The notes: generated by a model not told the origin, from the letters alone. A DNA stretch of 49,164 bases from Lingula anatina (GCF_001039355.2 NW_019773779.1:1-49164), one strand, 5' to 3'; numbered from the stretch's first letter, positions 1 through 13,599 are shown. Made by a program: numbers and translations.

Positions 1-607
1 GTGAAAAACAACTGTTTTTGTCTTTGATGAAAGTAAACAAATAATTTTAGTCTTAGAAATACTTACTAAGACCATTTTTGTCTAAAGTTCCATTGCGAAA
101 CTATCCCTAAGTGAATATTTCAGATATTGATCTGTGCCAACAAGAGACAGATGGAAATAAGGTTAATTGCTATCAAAACAGGATTTAAATACTCTACATA
201 ATGCAATTATATTGTAGTTCTCTGATATCTAGACAGATCATTTTCCATTTCATTACTTAACAAAACAACCATTTAGACATTAAAATCAATTACAGCATGT
301 ATATATATATATGCTACTGAAAGGTCAACCTCATCCACTGTGAGTCAGACAATTGCCACAGGTAAATTCAACCAGTGGCAGTCAGACCAATGACATCTGA
401 CCTTAGAGGTCAGTCTGGCAGGAAACCAGGTCGTGAAATCATGGTCATCTTTGTCACCAACCCCAAGCCTTCCTGTGGCCAAAGGGGTGCCAGGTGAAAT
501 GCTGGCTATTGTTTGACATCAACAGGTAACACTGCATGGACAGTGACTTTACCGTGATTACTAGTAGAAGCACATCCTATGTTCTATCTCATTGGTGACA
601 GTGCACA

Positions 608-1022
608 ATATATAAGCACCATACTGGAAAGTGGCAGACAGGTCTCCATGCATGCAGGCATCTGACAGAAACTCTTATCTGGCTTTATACAGTTTGAAAT
701 TGAAGTTGTTAAATTCTTGTTCTTAGAGCAGTTTTTACGTGGTGTACGTACTAGTAGAACATTTGATAGGAGCCTTTACACGTACCTTACTTTTGAGCTG
801 AAATATTGAAGCTGTCATTGCTTGCGCTAAAGCAGTCATATCAACAGTGAAACTAGGCAATCATCTATATAGTTACCTTAATTGTTTGAATGGTGAAACA
901 AACAGCAAGGAAACAGGTGAGAATGAGTTGCTTCTTTTTTTTGATAACACCTTGAATTACACACATTGAAACTTTATTTTTCCTGATATCAACATGCTAC
1001 AGTGTACAAAGGTATACAGAAG
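608..1022 (+). promoter_or_regulatory. Possible TATA promoter and non-coding first exon
   Basis: A TATATAAGC box lies at about 610-618, inside a GC-richer patch. Downstream are two consensus donors: AAACAG|GTGAGA (GT at 917-918) and AGAAG|GTAAGC (GT at 1023-1024). Either could end a 5'UTR exon that splices to the acceptor at 2067. A TATA-like string is common in AT-rich DNA, so this is a weak call. Confidence 0.22.
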
Positions 1023-1079
1023 GTAAGCTGGTGGGAAGGGCTTGTTTTTATCCCTATGATATGACACCCTGGAATCTAA

Positions 1080-1332
1080 GGGCTCATTCCCAATAAAAAA
1101 AATCTTTCCTCTTAGATTGATTCAACTTTGTGGAGACTCTTGCTGAATGCAGTCAGATCAACAGATTGACATGTCTCCTCGTGGTGTTGAGTAGAGAAAC
1201 TGTTCATTTAAGGAGTAGGTTGGAAACAAAAGGTATGTTAATCTGTTAATCTGATTGCAATTAACGAGAGTGCCTGTGGAGTTAGATTGATCTACGTACA
1301 TGTAGAACAACAGTTTCATTGGGAATGAGCCC
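1080..1332. mobile_element. MITE, Harbinger-like, family 1 (copy 1)
   Basis: The terminal inverted repeats are GGGCTCATTCCCAAT at the left and its complement ATTGGGAATGAGCCC at the right. A TAA trinucleotide flanks each side (1077-1079 and 1333-1335). There is no coding capacity. Three-base TWA target duplications and GG-starting ends are typical of PIF/Harbinger elements. A second copy with the same ends and flanks is at 33509-33753. Confidence 0.85.
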
Positions 1333-2067
1333 TAAATACCTATTATCAATGTACCCATCTGCCATTTCTAGTTAATTACTGAACTAGATGCAATTAAATA
1401 ACAGGTATTATTAATTTTGACAGGCACCATTATGTATTTTGAAAAATTGTTCTACTTTTGATATTCAACGGGGGCTCTTCCTTTATTGTTTAGAAGTTCA
1501 GCCTACATTGTACATGAATCTTGACTGGAACAGTTGAAATTGAAGGACACCATTTACTTGACTTTCAGTCTATTAGTGCATCTAGTTTGTGAGCAGGCAC
1601 TTTAATACACTCTTCAGAGAAGTAGCTAGGTAGGTAGGTTGCGATCACCAGGTAATTGGTCAATTATCTCATCTGGCACACCTGAGACCAGTCTGGGGAG
1701 AGAAACAGGTGATATTTGCCTGAGCTGTATTTCTGAAAGACGACAAAAAAGAGACTTGAGAAAAGTGCTGTGGGCGTTGTCAGTAATACATATAGAGCAT
1801 ACTTTAATACATGTAAAAAGAAGTACATGTAATAGTATACTGGCTACGAAGTCAATTGTCAAGTGCACTGGTCTAGTAGATTTTTTTGTTTTGGTTGATG
1901 GTAAACACTTAGTATTTATTATTAATCATGGAATCTCATTGAGCAGGAAAGCTTACTTAGTCTAATAATCTGTGGTTATGTTCTACAGAGGATTTTTTAA
2001 TGCCGTATAACTATATTTATATTTAATAAGCATTGCTTACTATTCTACATGTATATAATTTTTACAG

Positions 2068-2105
2068 GTGATTTGGTGAAGATTTGACTACGAATTTTGT
2101 GTGCT
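2068..2105 (+). other. 5'UTR part of first coding exon
   Basis: The stretch lies between the acceptor at 2066-2067 and the ATG at 2106. It contains an in-frame stop at 2085, which supports 2106 as the true start. The acceptor implies at least one non-coding exon further upstream. Confidence 0.6.
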
Positions 2106-2691
2106 ATGGAGAACTTGACCAACAAATTCAGCCGTGCTGATGTTCGCTACCAGTCGTTCCGCAGCTCAACAAGGCGTCAGACAGATAATGTGAGACCTTG
2201 TTATGGAACATTGCCCCGGAAACCACTAATTAATTCAGGCAGCAATCGAGAAGTGATAAATCAGTGCTACGGAACACTACCTAGACAACAACCAATAAAT
2301 AATAATAATAATAATAATTCAGGAAGACAGCAGGGTAAAATAAAATCATATCCAAAGATACCACCAGAATGGATGAATTCTGCTGTTCAAACTGGCCAAG
2401 AAGAGGGTGAAGGTCACATGAAATCTTCTCCACAAAAACTGGAGAAAAATTCAAATTTGGGAAAAGCTTTGCCTCCTCTCCCTGCTAGACAGAAGAGGGA
2501 AAATCCTGAAGGGTTTAATCCACAGACATTAAAGGATAAATTAATGGCAAGAAGCAGGTCCCCCCTCGTTGCAAGTGTGAGGACTCCTCAGAAGGAAAAT
2601 TTGGAATGTCGCAAGGTGTATGGAACATGGGGACCCTCTACATTCAGGTGCTATGGAGAAATTGGGAGCAAATCTTTACCCAGATATACAG
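2106..2691 (+). CDS. First coding exon of a LIM-domain protein (N-terminal, Tyr/Pro-rich segment)
   Basis: Seen: an acceptor (tttacag) ends at 2067, so the exon starts at 2068 with a short 5'UTR. There is an in-frame TGA at 2085, then ATG at 2106. The frame stays open to a G|GTAGGG donor, leaving one base of a split codon (phase 1) at 2691. It encodes about 195 residues. CYGTLPR occurs twice (residues about 32-38 and 54-60), with looser echoes near the end (VYGTW, CYGEIG...LPR). Residues about 65-71 are seven Asn, and PPLPAR at about 123-128 fits a class II SH3 ligand (PxxPxR). The segment is basic, low in hydrophobics and probably disordered. Known: proline- and tyrosine-rich N-termini precede LIM fingers in zyxin/paxillin-type adhesion scaffolds. 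Inferred: it is joined to the LIM exon at 35725 because strand and phase agree. I do not recognise the family member; migfilin/zyxin-like is only a guess. Confidence 0.8.
2298..2318 (+). repeat. In-frame (AAT)7 microsatellite coding poly-Asn
   Basis: Seven AAT codons in a row fall inside the first coding exon and add seven Asn just after the second CYGTLPR motif. The region is expected to vary in length between alleles. Confidence 0.9.
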
Positions 2692-2944
2692 GTAGGGTTT
2701 TTTTAAAATGAGATTCATACTGGCATATTTATATTTTTCTAAATGTGTAAAATATTCTTGACTAAAAATAAACACTTCAAAAAATTATCATTAAAGCCAG
2801 TGCTGATTGGTGGAAATCAGTTGTTTGCCTAAAATATAGAATATGCCAGTGTAAAACCTCAGTATTGTTTTCTTATGATGTTTCTTTATTAATCACAATA
2901 TCAACTGTCTGTTAATACAGAAATATATTTCAGAATGTATACTG

Positions 2945-2948
<4 letters not shown>

Positions 2949-2985
<37 letters not shown>
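2949..2985. repeat. (GA)n microsatellite
   Basis: Uninterrupted GA dinucleotides, about 18 units, in the large intron. Confidence 0.97.
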
Positions 2986-2986
<1 letters not shown>

Positions 2987-3483
2987 ACTTCACATTACAT
3001 TCCCTGGGCAATGAGGGCATATAATGGATTTCTGACTTTGTCCACCTGTTTTTGCACTGAAAAATGACATTTATTACGTAGAAATAAGTGGTAATTATTT
3101 CACGGATTTTATATTTATGCTGTTTCTTTTACACCAGGGACATAAACATCATAAATTGGCAGTAATAGAACAATAACCATAACAGGCATTCTTCACAATC
3201 ACCCACTGGTTTGTTTTGAGTAGTGATGCTTCAAAGGTAATTTTATTACCTGGCCTGGAGCTGAACTGTCCAGTAACCCCCAAAATATGCTGTTACCTGT
3301 GATATTTATAGTGCATTAATGACAAGACGTTGGACAAGCCAAAATGAGAAGTATCTAAATAGATTTATGAATCAGTTTGTTTGTAATGTAGAGGTGTTCT
3401 TCCATAATTCAGACTGCTCTTTTTTTAAAAAGCTATAATCATGAATATGTACAAAATATGGAATGTATTGTACTTAATTTAAT

Positions 3484-3486
<3 letters not shown>

Positions 3487-3529
<43 letters not shown>
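3487..3529. repeat. (GA)n microsatellite
   Basis: Uninterrupted GA dinucleotides, about 21 units. It lies 0.5 kb from the previous GA tract in the same orientation. Confidence 0.97.
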
Positions 3530-3531
<2 letters not shown>

Positions 3532-6500
3532 AATGAAAGACAACTTAACAAAAGCAAGAAACACAAAGGCTGAATACCCATATCTTTCTAACCACCTGTT
3601 CTGCTTAAAGTCACCATATGCTTTCTAGACACTAAACACCCAATAATTATTGTACCACTTTGTAATTTACTCCTCACACCTTGACAAGTGCTGAGGTGCA
3701 CTTCATTAAGCCACCCAGGATCCTAAATTTGTATGTCCCCTGTAATCATATGGCATAATGGCTATTGGGCACACTGTTGGATAACAATAGAATACAGTAA
3801 TACTTTTACTGGCACGCGTATTGGCAATTTGCAGTTTGAATGGTGGTATTATTGGGGTATTTTCTCTGGACTCTTTGTTTTGATGAACAGCAACCCATTG
3901 CCCCCCAGTTGTTCGAGAGTAAATTTTACTTTAAAACCAACTGTCAGTCTGCTATACTCTTGGTGCTTATTAAAGACTGTTTAATTACAATGTTTATTTA
4001 CTGCAATTAATAACAGATATAGAGTGTGTAATGAAATTATTTTTATCTTTAATATATGTTAAAATCTGAAAATTGCTTTTTGCAATATGTGCCTGGTCTT
4101 TATGGATCTGTGCGAATCAGAATTGTTCTCATCTCTTAACCAAATGATCTGAGGTAAGAGCTATTCCACCATACAACCATTTAAAAACTGAATCTTAAAT
4201 CTATAGACCTGCTTAGCTGAACCATGGGTTAATGGAATATATAATAATTTGAACTGCATGCTTCTTTCTTATAAGAGGATTCCAAGATAATTGCCAGATG
4301 TGACTGGGTGAGATGAAGGAATGTGTTAGCCGTTTCCATCTCAACTAAAGCAATCGTGGTATTTATAAGCTTAAGGTGAAGTCTACTGTAGGTTGACTTG
4401 GTGCTGTCGAAGCTGTTGTGAAAAATAAAATAAAAAAAATCAGTTGACAGAACACAGAATGGGAATGTGCACAGCTAGTGAATAGCCAGAGAAATGCCAG
4501 CGAATATCTTGTTAAAAAGTTTTCATAAGAGCAAGGTTACAGGGTGTAAGCTGTGGTTGAAAATGTCACTGATAGTACATTATGAATTGATGCAGTTAAG
4601 GAAAATGTGACATTTATAGGTTTTCCTATTCTGTTAGAAGTCTGTTTTTGAATATTTCTGCAAAGAAATTGGATACAGAAAGAAAAACATATTTCAAAAG
4701 TATTTAAGATTACACAACACCTTTTGCATTCCATGACTGAAACATTTGTTAGTCAATGGCTTTTTTGAGTGTAAAAATTTCCTAAAAGGAGGAAATATAT
4801 TCTCAAATAAATTTGATTCCTTTATTGCTTAAAGGTCATACCAGGACGTCGGGGGAGTAATAGTTCTATTTAAATTATTACAGAGAAGCCATCGTGCCAC
4901 AAAATTGGCTAATGAGGATATTGTGGGCTTTTATGATTGTCTGATAAGAGCACAGAACATTAGAACACACGACCATTAAGACAGTGGTATTGGGCTTTTT
5001 GATTTCCTGAACTGTTGCTTTTAAGAATTATGATGGAGTCAGTGGGTATTTGGAGTGGCAAAAGGAAGATTTTCAGTTTTAACACTAAAAGTGAGTAGTG
5101 TGTGTTTTTTGGATGGAGTGTTTGTTTGTGTATATGTATGTGTGTGTGTGTCTCAATAGCAGTTACCATTACATCTTAAGTTATATATATTGATTTACCA
5201 CAATATCGGTGTATTTGAAGCAAAGGAGGCATTTTTTATATATTTTCTGTTAAGATCAACTTTGCCCTTTCCATCTACATGTATTTAGATGGATAGGCAT
5301 TACCACATGAGATCAATATTGATTTTGATTCTGATTTTGATTGGGCTTAATTGAATTTCTTGTTTTATCTCTGAACTCTGACGGACCTTGATAAGAGTCA
5401 TTTTGAACTATCATTTTTTTATCAGATGCCAATTATAGTTACAAGTGAAATTCACCAGTGACTTAAAAAACAAAAAATTAGAACTCAAAATGGGTTAATT
5501 GGATTAAAGTTCTGTGGAGTGATGTGGATATGGTATAATTTGGTTTAAATATTTTTTTAATGAAATTTCCAGGAAGATAAATCTTTGCCATATTAATTGT
5601 ATGCCTTTAAAAGGAGAATATTGCCCTTTGCTGATTTAAAACTGGAGATTTGTTTGAAATATTAGCATTCAGCTGGTGTAGCCATTTTAGTAGTGTAATT
5701 AGTAACAGCTTTTCTTTAGTTTTATTTTGATAGACTGACAAGATGACTAAACTGTACAGAGTTCAGACATTTTTTTTGCCAATTGAGAATTTCTTTTGAG
5801 TCAGCTTTCACACCTTTGGCACAGGCAGAGAGATGTATATATATAGAGGTCTTCTCTACATCTTGTTGGTACAGGCTTTAAAGGTAGGTGTTCCCGAAAT
5901 ATTCTCTTCCAATATTTCATATTATCGATTTTTACAGATCTTTTAAAGAAAATTAATTTGGCCTGTTGTTGTATAATGATATGTTTTATGCCTAAGCTGG
6001 AATCTAAGACACTTCCTATATATATATTTCAATGAAAAAATGTTTTAAATAACCTTGCATGCATTGGGGATATCCTGTAAAAGGTTTACGATGGATAGAT
6101 TAATATAAATCTTATTTGTCAGGTGTGCAACTTATTAAGAAGGTATGACCATGATAGGTATATATCAATTGTAGTGGGCATTTCAGCAATGAGGAAATAT
6201 GTATATTTCTTGACATTTCAATTGCTCCCATATGTACCAGTACTAATAGACGTCAAGAAGTAGCTTTAAATGATATGTGGAGGCTGTGCTTGCACACACA
6301 CACATATACAGGCAGTTGAAATACTGAAAAAATATCTTATTTCATAAAGAAAGAACTTGTCTAGATTTTTTCCTGAAGCAGCCAGCACGGGTTTTATTGT
6401 GAGATAACTAAGGCCTCATGTTCCAATAATGGACTCTTGCATTTAAGCAAAAATGGGTGATCAATTTTGGAGACAGAAGCAGCTCGCTTTGGGAAAATTT

Positions 6501-9500
6501 GTGCTTCTTTTTTTTTAACCCTTAACTGAGTCAGTTATCCAAGTTGGCCACATCAACCACTTGAGCAGATGTGCAGAGAGCATGGAGTCTTATAAATAAT
6601 TTAGGTGGTTTTTGAAAGGGCATCATACACGACCATATGTGCTACATCATCATTTTTAGGTACATGTGGAATCCTGGTAATTTTCTGGGTAGTCCCAAGC
6701 GGCTCCTCGCAGTGAATTTCCCAGTGTGTTAATGTATTTACAGCCTGTCAGTTAGAAAGCTAACATATAGTGGCTCCATACAATAGAAAAAAAGGAAACT
6801 ATTCACAACTACATTTGAGATATTTTGATTCAGTTTTTTTTGTTAAAAATGATTTTGAGTTCTTCACATTTTTCCATTCTCAAACAAAAAGAAAATAGTT
6901 TCTAAAGAGATGATCTGTTTCCATCAAAGGTCCTTGATCACAAATGTGGTGATTTTACATATTTTAGAATTGCCAGTATATAGAAATCATTTCAGATCTA
7001 TGATTTTATACATGACATTTTAGTTTCAACCATGCATGACAGGTCATCAACTGCAGATACATTTGTTGAGTTTCAGCTAAAAAATAATTGAATAAAATCA
7101 ATAAATATATTAGTTACAACAAACAAACAACAAATGCATAGACAAATAAATAAATGAAATGACCCCCTCCCTTCTTGACATCCAGGATGTCTGGTATTTC
7201 TGAAGCAGAAATACCAGACAAGTTACACCATAGACTATTCTAGAACAGATGAGACATAAGATTATCAACATAGACCAGATGCCTGGAGGGGTGATCTGTG
7301 AATATTTTAGTTCTTGCCAGACTTAGTCCATAAGGATGCTCAGGATATTATTTTTCATGATTTTTAGGACCCATAGGCTGTGAGTGTGTTTTGTGCATGT
7401 GTGTGTATGTGTGTGCGTGCATGCGTGAATGCATGTGTGTTTGGAGTGAGGGGGAGGGGTTTATAAAGAATAAGCTAAGCTCTATTGGTGTAGCTGAAAA
7501 GGTCTGCTATGAGCTAAAAATTGATCTAGCTTCTATGCCTTTTTTTAGTTGGATCGACTATGGGAGTTAAAACAGTCTGCTTTTGCTTAAAGAAAAAACT
7601 CCCCCACCTTTGCAGTTGCTGGCTAAAGACCTGTTTTATATAGGAGGAAATCTTAAGGGAATTACAAACATGAGGACTGACGTAAATGGGCTTGCATCTC
7701 ATGAGCGTGTTTCCCCAGATGACTAGATTGTGTTGCCATTGTGATTTAATTGTCTCGTATTGACGTAGATACATAAAACAGCCAAGAGTTTAAGCACTGT
7801 CTATAGCTGTGAGGTGGGGGTTACAGAAAGGTCGTACTAGTCTTCTGATAATGAAATCAACAGAATATTAATTAACCTCTCTGGTGACTGTTTCAGACCT
7901 TATAACTTGGTACTGTCTGGACTGAATCTAGATGCTCCAATAGCCCGTCCTACAGATATTTGTAATATGTGCTGGCTATATCATTGGTTTAAAAACCACC
8001 TATTAGTAATATAATTTGCAAAGCTATTCTTTGAAAGTAGCATGCAGGTTTTTAGTTTTAAAAGGTATACAGGTCACAGCAGTTGGTTATGTAAAATGGC
8101 CTTGAAAAGAAAGGAAAATGTGTTCACAAATTAAAGGTGTCACAGTGTGAGTTTACACTTAAAAATCTTCTTAGGAGTAATTGTGGTTGTTGTTATGTCA
8201 GCTTGTACCGGGTACATTTTTGAAGACACTGGTGGAATTGGGATGCATGTGATACTAGTTTTCACAAAATTTGAGAAAAAGGGTGAATTTTATAGGGACT
8301 TTACATGTCATTAAAATCAGCAAAAAATTGAATTTTGTAGCATTTTTTTATCAAATCAAACATTTAACCCCCAGAATTTTTTAGCTGCAGAATAAAGGAA
8401 ATCAATGTTTGAATCATTCAGATGAAAAATGCATGTTTTATTCTGTCTATAGCTGTGAGGTGAGGACAGGCAAACCATGTATTCAAAAGAACTTTCACTA
8501 AATTTTCGTTCAGTCTTTTGTGCATTTCTGTGAAGACAGGCTGCAGTCTCATTGTCGCTAGTGAGAGTCACCATTGTTTTGGACTGCCATTTTTTGTAGA
8601 GTCGCAGCATGCAAGCTGTCATGACACTGGACATTTGACACAAAATTGATGCTTTAAAAAAGACACCCTGAGAGATATTGGGCAGGTTAAATTAGTACTG
8701 GTGAAAACCCACAGTCTGGACTTTGATTATTATATTTTTTAAGCTATAATGAGGGAAACATGAAAAAAACTGCAGAAATGAAAAATGGATGACAACTTGT
8801 GACTTATATTTCATATTTCTAAGCCAGCTTTATTTCTTTGGATGTGGACAAGGAATATTAATTTACCCAACCATTAATTATACCAAATCTATCTATAAGT
8901 ATGTTTCTAATGATTTTTTAGTGAACAAATTTTTACTGTAAGTTGTAACATTAATTCGGACATACTCAAAAATTCAGAAACTTGGGCTAGCTGTCATGCA
9001 CAAATATAGCCCGCGAAACATGGGGTGTATGAAAACACTGATATAGGTCCCTATCATTTCATAAACCCAGCAGCAGCGTGGGATAAAATGCACTCCAGGT
9101 CTGGTGCCAGCTACTTGGCAAAATAGAAGGGAGAGGAAAAGGTAGGTAAAGGAATGGAGAAAGGATGATTTGGGAATGTTGGTGTCTGGAGGAGGCTATC
9201 TGCCCTCATGGTACCATGAGAGATTCGGGGCCAGTAACCTGGTTAATGAATATCATTTTTTGTTTTTTTGCACATGGGAAGGTACAGGGAAAGAGAAAAT
9301 CACTATCTGGATATTACTTAGACAATTTACGTGTGCTACAGGATGGATGTTTATTACTAATGATAATATTGCAGGTAGGGCTGTTATTCTTTCGCACTTT
9401 TATTTTTTTCATTCTTTTATGTCATTTTAAGAAAGAGATGATGAAGATAGATGAATGCAGTTATGAAGTAAGGCTGAAGTGCACTCAGTGCATTTACATT

Positions 9501-9996
9501 ATAAATATGTATAATTATATACTTGTTTATATAGCCCTGATATTGTGGAAATAATTGTGTAATAATTTATCTGCTCTGCTCTTAACCATCCCCTATATAT
9601 CAATTTTGACAGAGTACTGGCAGTTCAACCATAACTCTGCTAATAGGATGGGGAGGGGGAGCAGAAGGATAAAATATGAGCAAAGCAAGTAAAACATCAG
9701 ACGACAGCAAGTTAACTGTAATATGTGCAGGGAAGAAAATATTGCTTAGATTTTTTGAGTTTCACTTGTTTTTTAAATTTTCTTTTTGGGGGGAGGGGGT
9801 GGCAGACAGGGGGATACTTAATAGAGTGTCATATATGGCCTCTGTATCTTTGATGGATCTGCGATGTCTGCAGGATTTTGCTTAGGCTCACCAAGATCAA
9901 CTCCTGTAACAGCAGATTTCCAGCAATTTTCTTGGTTCAGTTGACCAGCAGGTTTTCTTGTGGGTATGGTTCAGTTAACTGGTATATAATATATTG

Positions 9997-10502
9997 AGTG
10001 CACTCAGAAAAGATCCTCTGTGGACTAACTGATCCGCTGACTAAATATGGCCGACCACATTTAAAAGCAGTGCAGCTTAAACCCTTGACCGTCTCCCCGC
10101 CTCCACATGCACCATTAAAAGAATTAAATCTCAGCTCAGAGATTTAGACTGGGTTCCCATACCTAGATCGATCCATCTGGATCGTTCTAACTCCTTGGGG
10201 AGTCTCACTATATATTGCTATCAACTAACCTGCTTAAATGTCTGTCATGCCTACCGAATCAGCTAGGGTAAAGATAATTACCCCCTAACAGCTTTACTAG
10301 GCGTGACAGACATTAAGCCAGTTATGTTGATAGCAATTTAGTGAGACTCTCCAAGGAGATAGATCGATCCAAATATCTGTGGGAATGGTCTCTTAAGGAC
10401 CCTGCAGCGTGAGCCATGTGTAGGCAGGGAAGTCATCATGGAATATTTACTAGTAGTCTGCGGATCTGTTAGACCACGGATCAACTTTTTCTGAATGCAC
10501 TT
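9997..10502. mobile_element. MITE family 2, interrupted by a nested MITE
   Basis: The ends match as inverted repeats. The left has GTGCACTCAGAAAA followed by a GACTAACTGATCCGC-type motif. The right is the complement of GTGCATTCAGAAAA, then a motif around GATCCGTGGTC and AACAGATCCGCAGACTA. The middle is occupied by a different inverted-repeat element (10146-10395). Related copies are at 18990, 22152, 36023 and 45175. Confidence 0.7.
10146..10395. mobile_element. MITE family 3, nested copy
   Basis: The two halves are inverted repeats. The left runs through GATCGATCC, CTCCTTGGGGAGTCTCAC, ATTGCTATCAAC and AAATGTCTGTCATGCC. The right carries the complements in reverse order. It sits inside the family 2 element and so inserted later. 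Exact ends are uncertain by several bases. A second copy is at 24090-24313. Confidence 0.75.
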
Positions 10503-10822
10503 ATGTAGTAAATATAGATAGCAGGAGTCAGCAGAGGACATTCACTACACATACCCATCTGGTACTGCTGTACTTGAGGAACAGCTGGAGGTGATAGCTT
10601 CTAGTAGATTATATTTAGTTTGATCTCTACAAAAGAAGGAGGGGTCAATTGGGAAACACTTTGTAGCTGTCATTTTTCTAAAATTATAGATCTGTCAAGC
10701 AAATGTGCCAGCTGAATGTGTGGTAGCAGCTATTTGTCCTTGTACTCTGGTGATTCATAGTGTTAGATATTTGGGTTCATTTTTGAATTGATATTGGAAG
10801 ACTGATTATGATTTGAGAACTA

Positions 10823-11139
10823 GCTGTCAATCTTCAACTGTGACTGTCAACCTGCATCTGTGACTGTCACCTTGTACTGTGACTGTCAACCTTGAATTGT
10901 TGCTGTCAACCTTAAACTGTGACTGTCAACCTAGGCCTGTGACTGCCTACCTTGTACTATGACTGTCAACCTTGTACTATGACTGTCAACCTTGAACTGT
11001 GACTGTCAACCTGGTTCTATGACTGTCAACCTTGAACTGTGACTGTCAACCTGGTTCTATGACTGTCAACCTTGTACTGTGATAGTCAACCTGGATCTGT
11101 GACTATCAGCCTTGTACTGACTGTCTAGCTGGGTCTGTG
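10823..11139. repeat. Minisatellite, 20-bp unit, about 16 copies
   Basis: Degenerate head-to-tail repeats with consensus close to GACTGTCAACCTTGAACTGT. Units differ mainly in the CTTGAACT part (CTTGTACT, CTGGTTCT, CTGGATCT), and the edge units are the most diverged. No reading frame is conserved through it. Confidence 0.9.
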
Positions 11140-13599
11140 AAAAAATATTAAGGATTTATTAACATTTGACTGCTCTTCAGAAAAGAGTCAAATCCTGGAA
11201 TATGTAACTTTAATAGTAAGTAATTTTTTCTGTTATATTTCAACAACTGGAAGATATCATTGTATAAAGTGTGAACATTGACAAGCAAATTAACTGAATT
11301 CCATAAATATCTCTGTTTGAAGTATAACTTATTCATTTTGACCCTCCTCGGGCAACTAAGTCAGTAAACAAACACCATTTCCTTTTCTGACTTCCTTTTC
11401 TTGTTAATCAGATCAATATCATTTATAACTTTCATTTTCTTGGGATTAGCACCATTCAGTTTTGCTCGAATTCACAATAATAGCTGTTAGACAAAACTGT
11501 CATATTAACTGAGGGAGAGAAGGATTATATAATAATAATAGTCTATGTCATACAGCACTCTGATTGTTTAGCAGGTGCTTGTTACTTTATATGTGAATAA
11601 GTGGTAGATGGGCTTAAGGAATACTCAGAACAGTTATCCTCGTATCATTATGTTGTAATTTGTCATATTTCTACTAATTGAATTCAGTGTGCTATTCTTT
11701 TTATAGTCTGTGATTGAGTTGTCTGTTATAAGATAGTAAAGATGTTAGCCAGATCACAAAAGAAAAACCAGTACAGCTTGTTTTGATTTATAAGATTTGT
11801 CTAAAAAATTAAGGCATCATAGCTAGAGCATTTACTGAAAGTTACAGGCCAGCATTATTTATTTCTTCAATATTTATTTCTACTTTATGTACATGTACAA
11901 TACATACATCTTAATATAGATTCATAAAAATAATAATTGTTACAAGTTAATCAGAACTATAAGTAAGTGTAGTATAAAAGGCAACAAGTAAAATTGCCAG
12001 TGCTTCTGTTCTCTTTGATGTGGTATTCTGGTTAGATTTAACTGACATCTGTGGTTAGGGGTCCTTTAAATGTCATTATGATAGGCACCATGTTTTTATT
12101 TCTCTTAATGTGATAGGGCACACTATGGAATGATATGGATAATAAATTGGGAGCTCATAGTCGGTGTTGGAACTGAAGAACATATTCATGGCCTAGACAA
12201 GTGTGCAATTTCACAAAAAAAATTCTGTTGAATATATAGTATATAAAAACAATGAAGACATGCAGAAATGTATTTCTTTTTCTATCAGGCAAGATTTTCA
12301 GGGAACATTTATTTGTGGGCCTCTCTGTCAGTTTTCAGCATAAAGGAGCTAGACACACTAAAAAGTTTTTTTCTACATTACAAGAGTCAGCTGATTTTTA
12401 AAATCTTTTTACCCTTTTTAAACTAAAATTGACAAAAATATGCATGGCTGGCAGAGAAATATCTAATGCGATAGAGGAGATAAAGAAACACATCTGTCAT
12501 CTCCTCCAGACACAGTCAGAACAACCAGTCTAAGTGTTGATTGTTTAAAGCACTATTGACAGGGGATACTGTTATATCTGTAACATTTATTGTGGGCAAA
12601 CAGTAAAGAGTTTTGGCCAGTACCACAAAGTTGACTTAACATTTTTAGCTGGTCAATTTTAGCCTTCTCATTTTAAGCCCCAAAATTTAGACTATTTATG
12701 AAACACTAGTCACCAAGAATTTATTTACAGGCACATTATTACATTCAGGTGAAAGAGGAAGCCACTTAAATTTTTCCCTGGTGTTGTGGAAAATATACAA
12801 AGCAAAAGTAAAGAAAAGTGAAATGAATTATGTTTTCACGCATGGATTCCTTAGTGTAAATTTCACTCGTATATTACACTACGTAGATTTATGATTGTAG
12901 ATTACACAATGCAGATTACACTTGTTGATAACACTACCAGGTGTTACAAATCTCACCTGTCACTGAGGACATGCTACCTGTTGGGTCCAGGCACTGACAT
13001 GCTCCGTTTCATGCCAGAGTCTCATGGGTGACATGTTATACTGGTGAATACAGGATTTTTTCATATGGAGGGGAGAGAAAGATAACTTTTTTGTTCTTGA
13101 TTAAGCATCTTGCAAGCAATTTGACATCATACCATGTGTTTTCTGTTTCATTCACCAATTTCCTAATAATTTTTTAAAACCATGAATCCAGATTGGCAAT
13201 TTTCACTAGTGCAGGTGGCACAGTGGTGAAGACAGGACCTTACCATATGGGGGTGGGGGAGAGGAGGTAGGTTGGGTGAATATTTATTAATTTTTTTCTT
13301 GATTAAGATCATTCCCTGTACATAAACACCCAACATCATTTTGCATTATTTCATTGCTTCTAAATGACGCACTGATGTTATACAAACCCCTATTTTTCTT
13401 ATTGCCTCAGTTCTGCCATTCGCCTTTTTAATTTCTGTAATAGTTAGTCTTTTACAATTTTTATGCTGTTTAATATAATTTGTGCAAAAAATATCACAAG
13501 TGTTACTATTTAATAATTTGTTGAGATTGCCTCCAAATGTTACTTTTATCACCATTCAAACAGTGTGTGAATCCTGTGTAGACCCTGAAGGTATTTTGG

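Larger units (their letters stand above)
1..2067. other. Upstream region / 5' intron of the LIM gene
   Basis: No convincing coding exon is seen. It holds a somewhat GC-richer block (about 340-660) with a TATATAAG box, possible 5'UTR-exon donors at 917 and 1023, and a MITE (1080-1332). The open frame at 1639-1965 (+) and its antisense shadow lack splice or motif support. Confidence 0.5.

Noticed and set aside
1639-1965. 108-codon plus-strand open frame upstream of the LIM gene
   Set aside because: No acceptor or donor that fits, no recognisable motif, and an antisense frame is also open.
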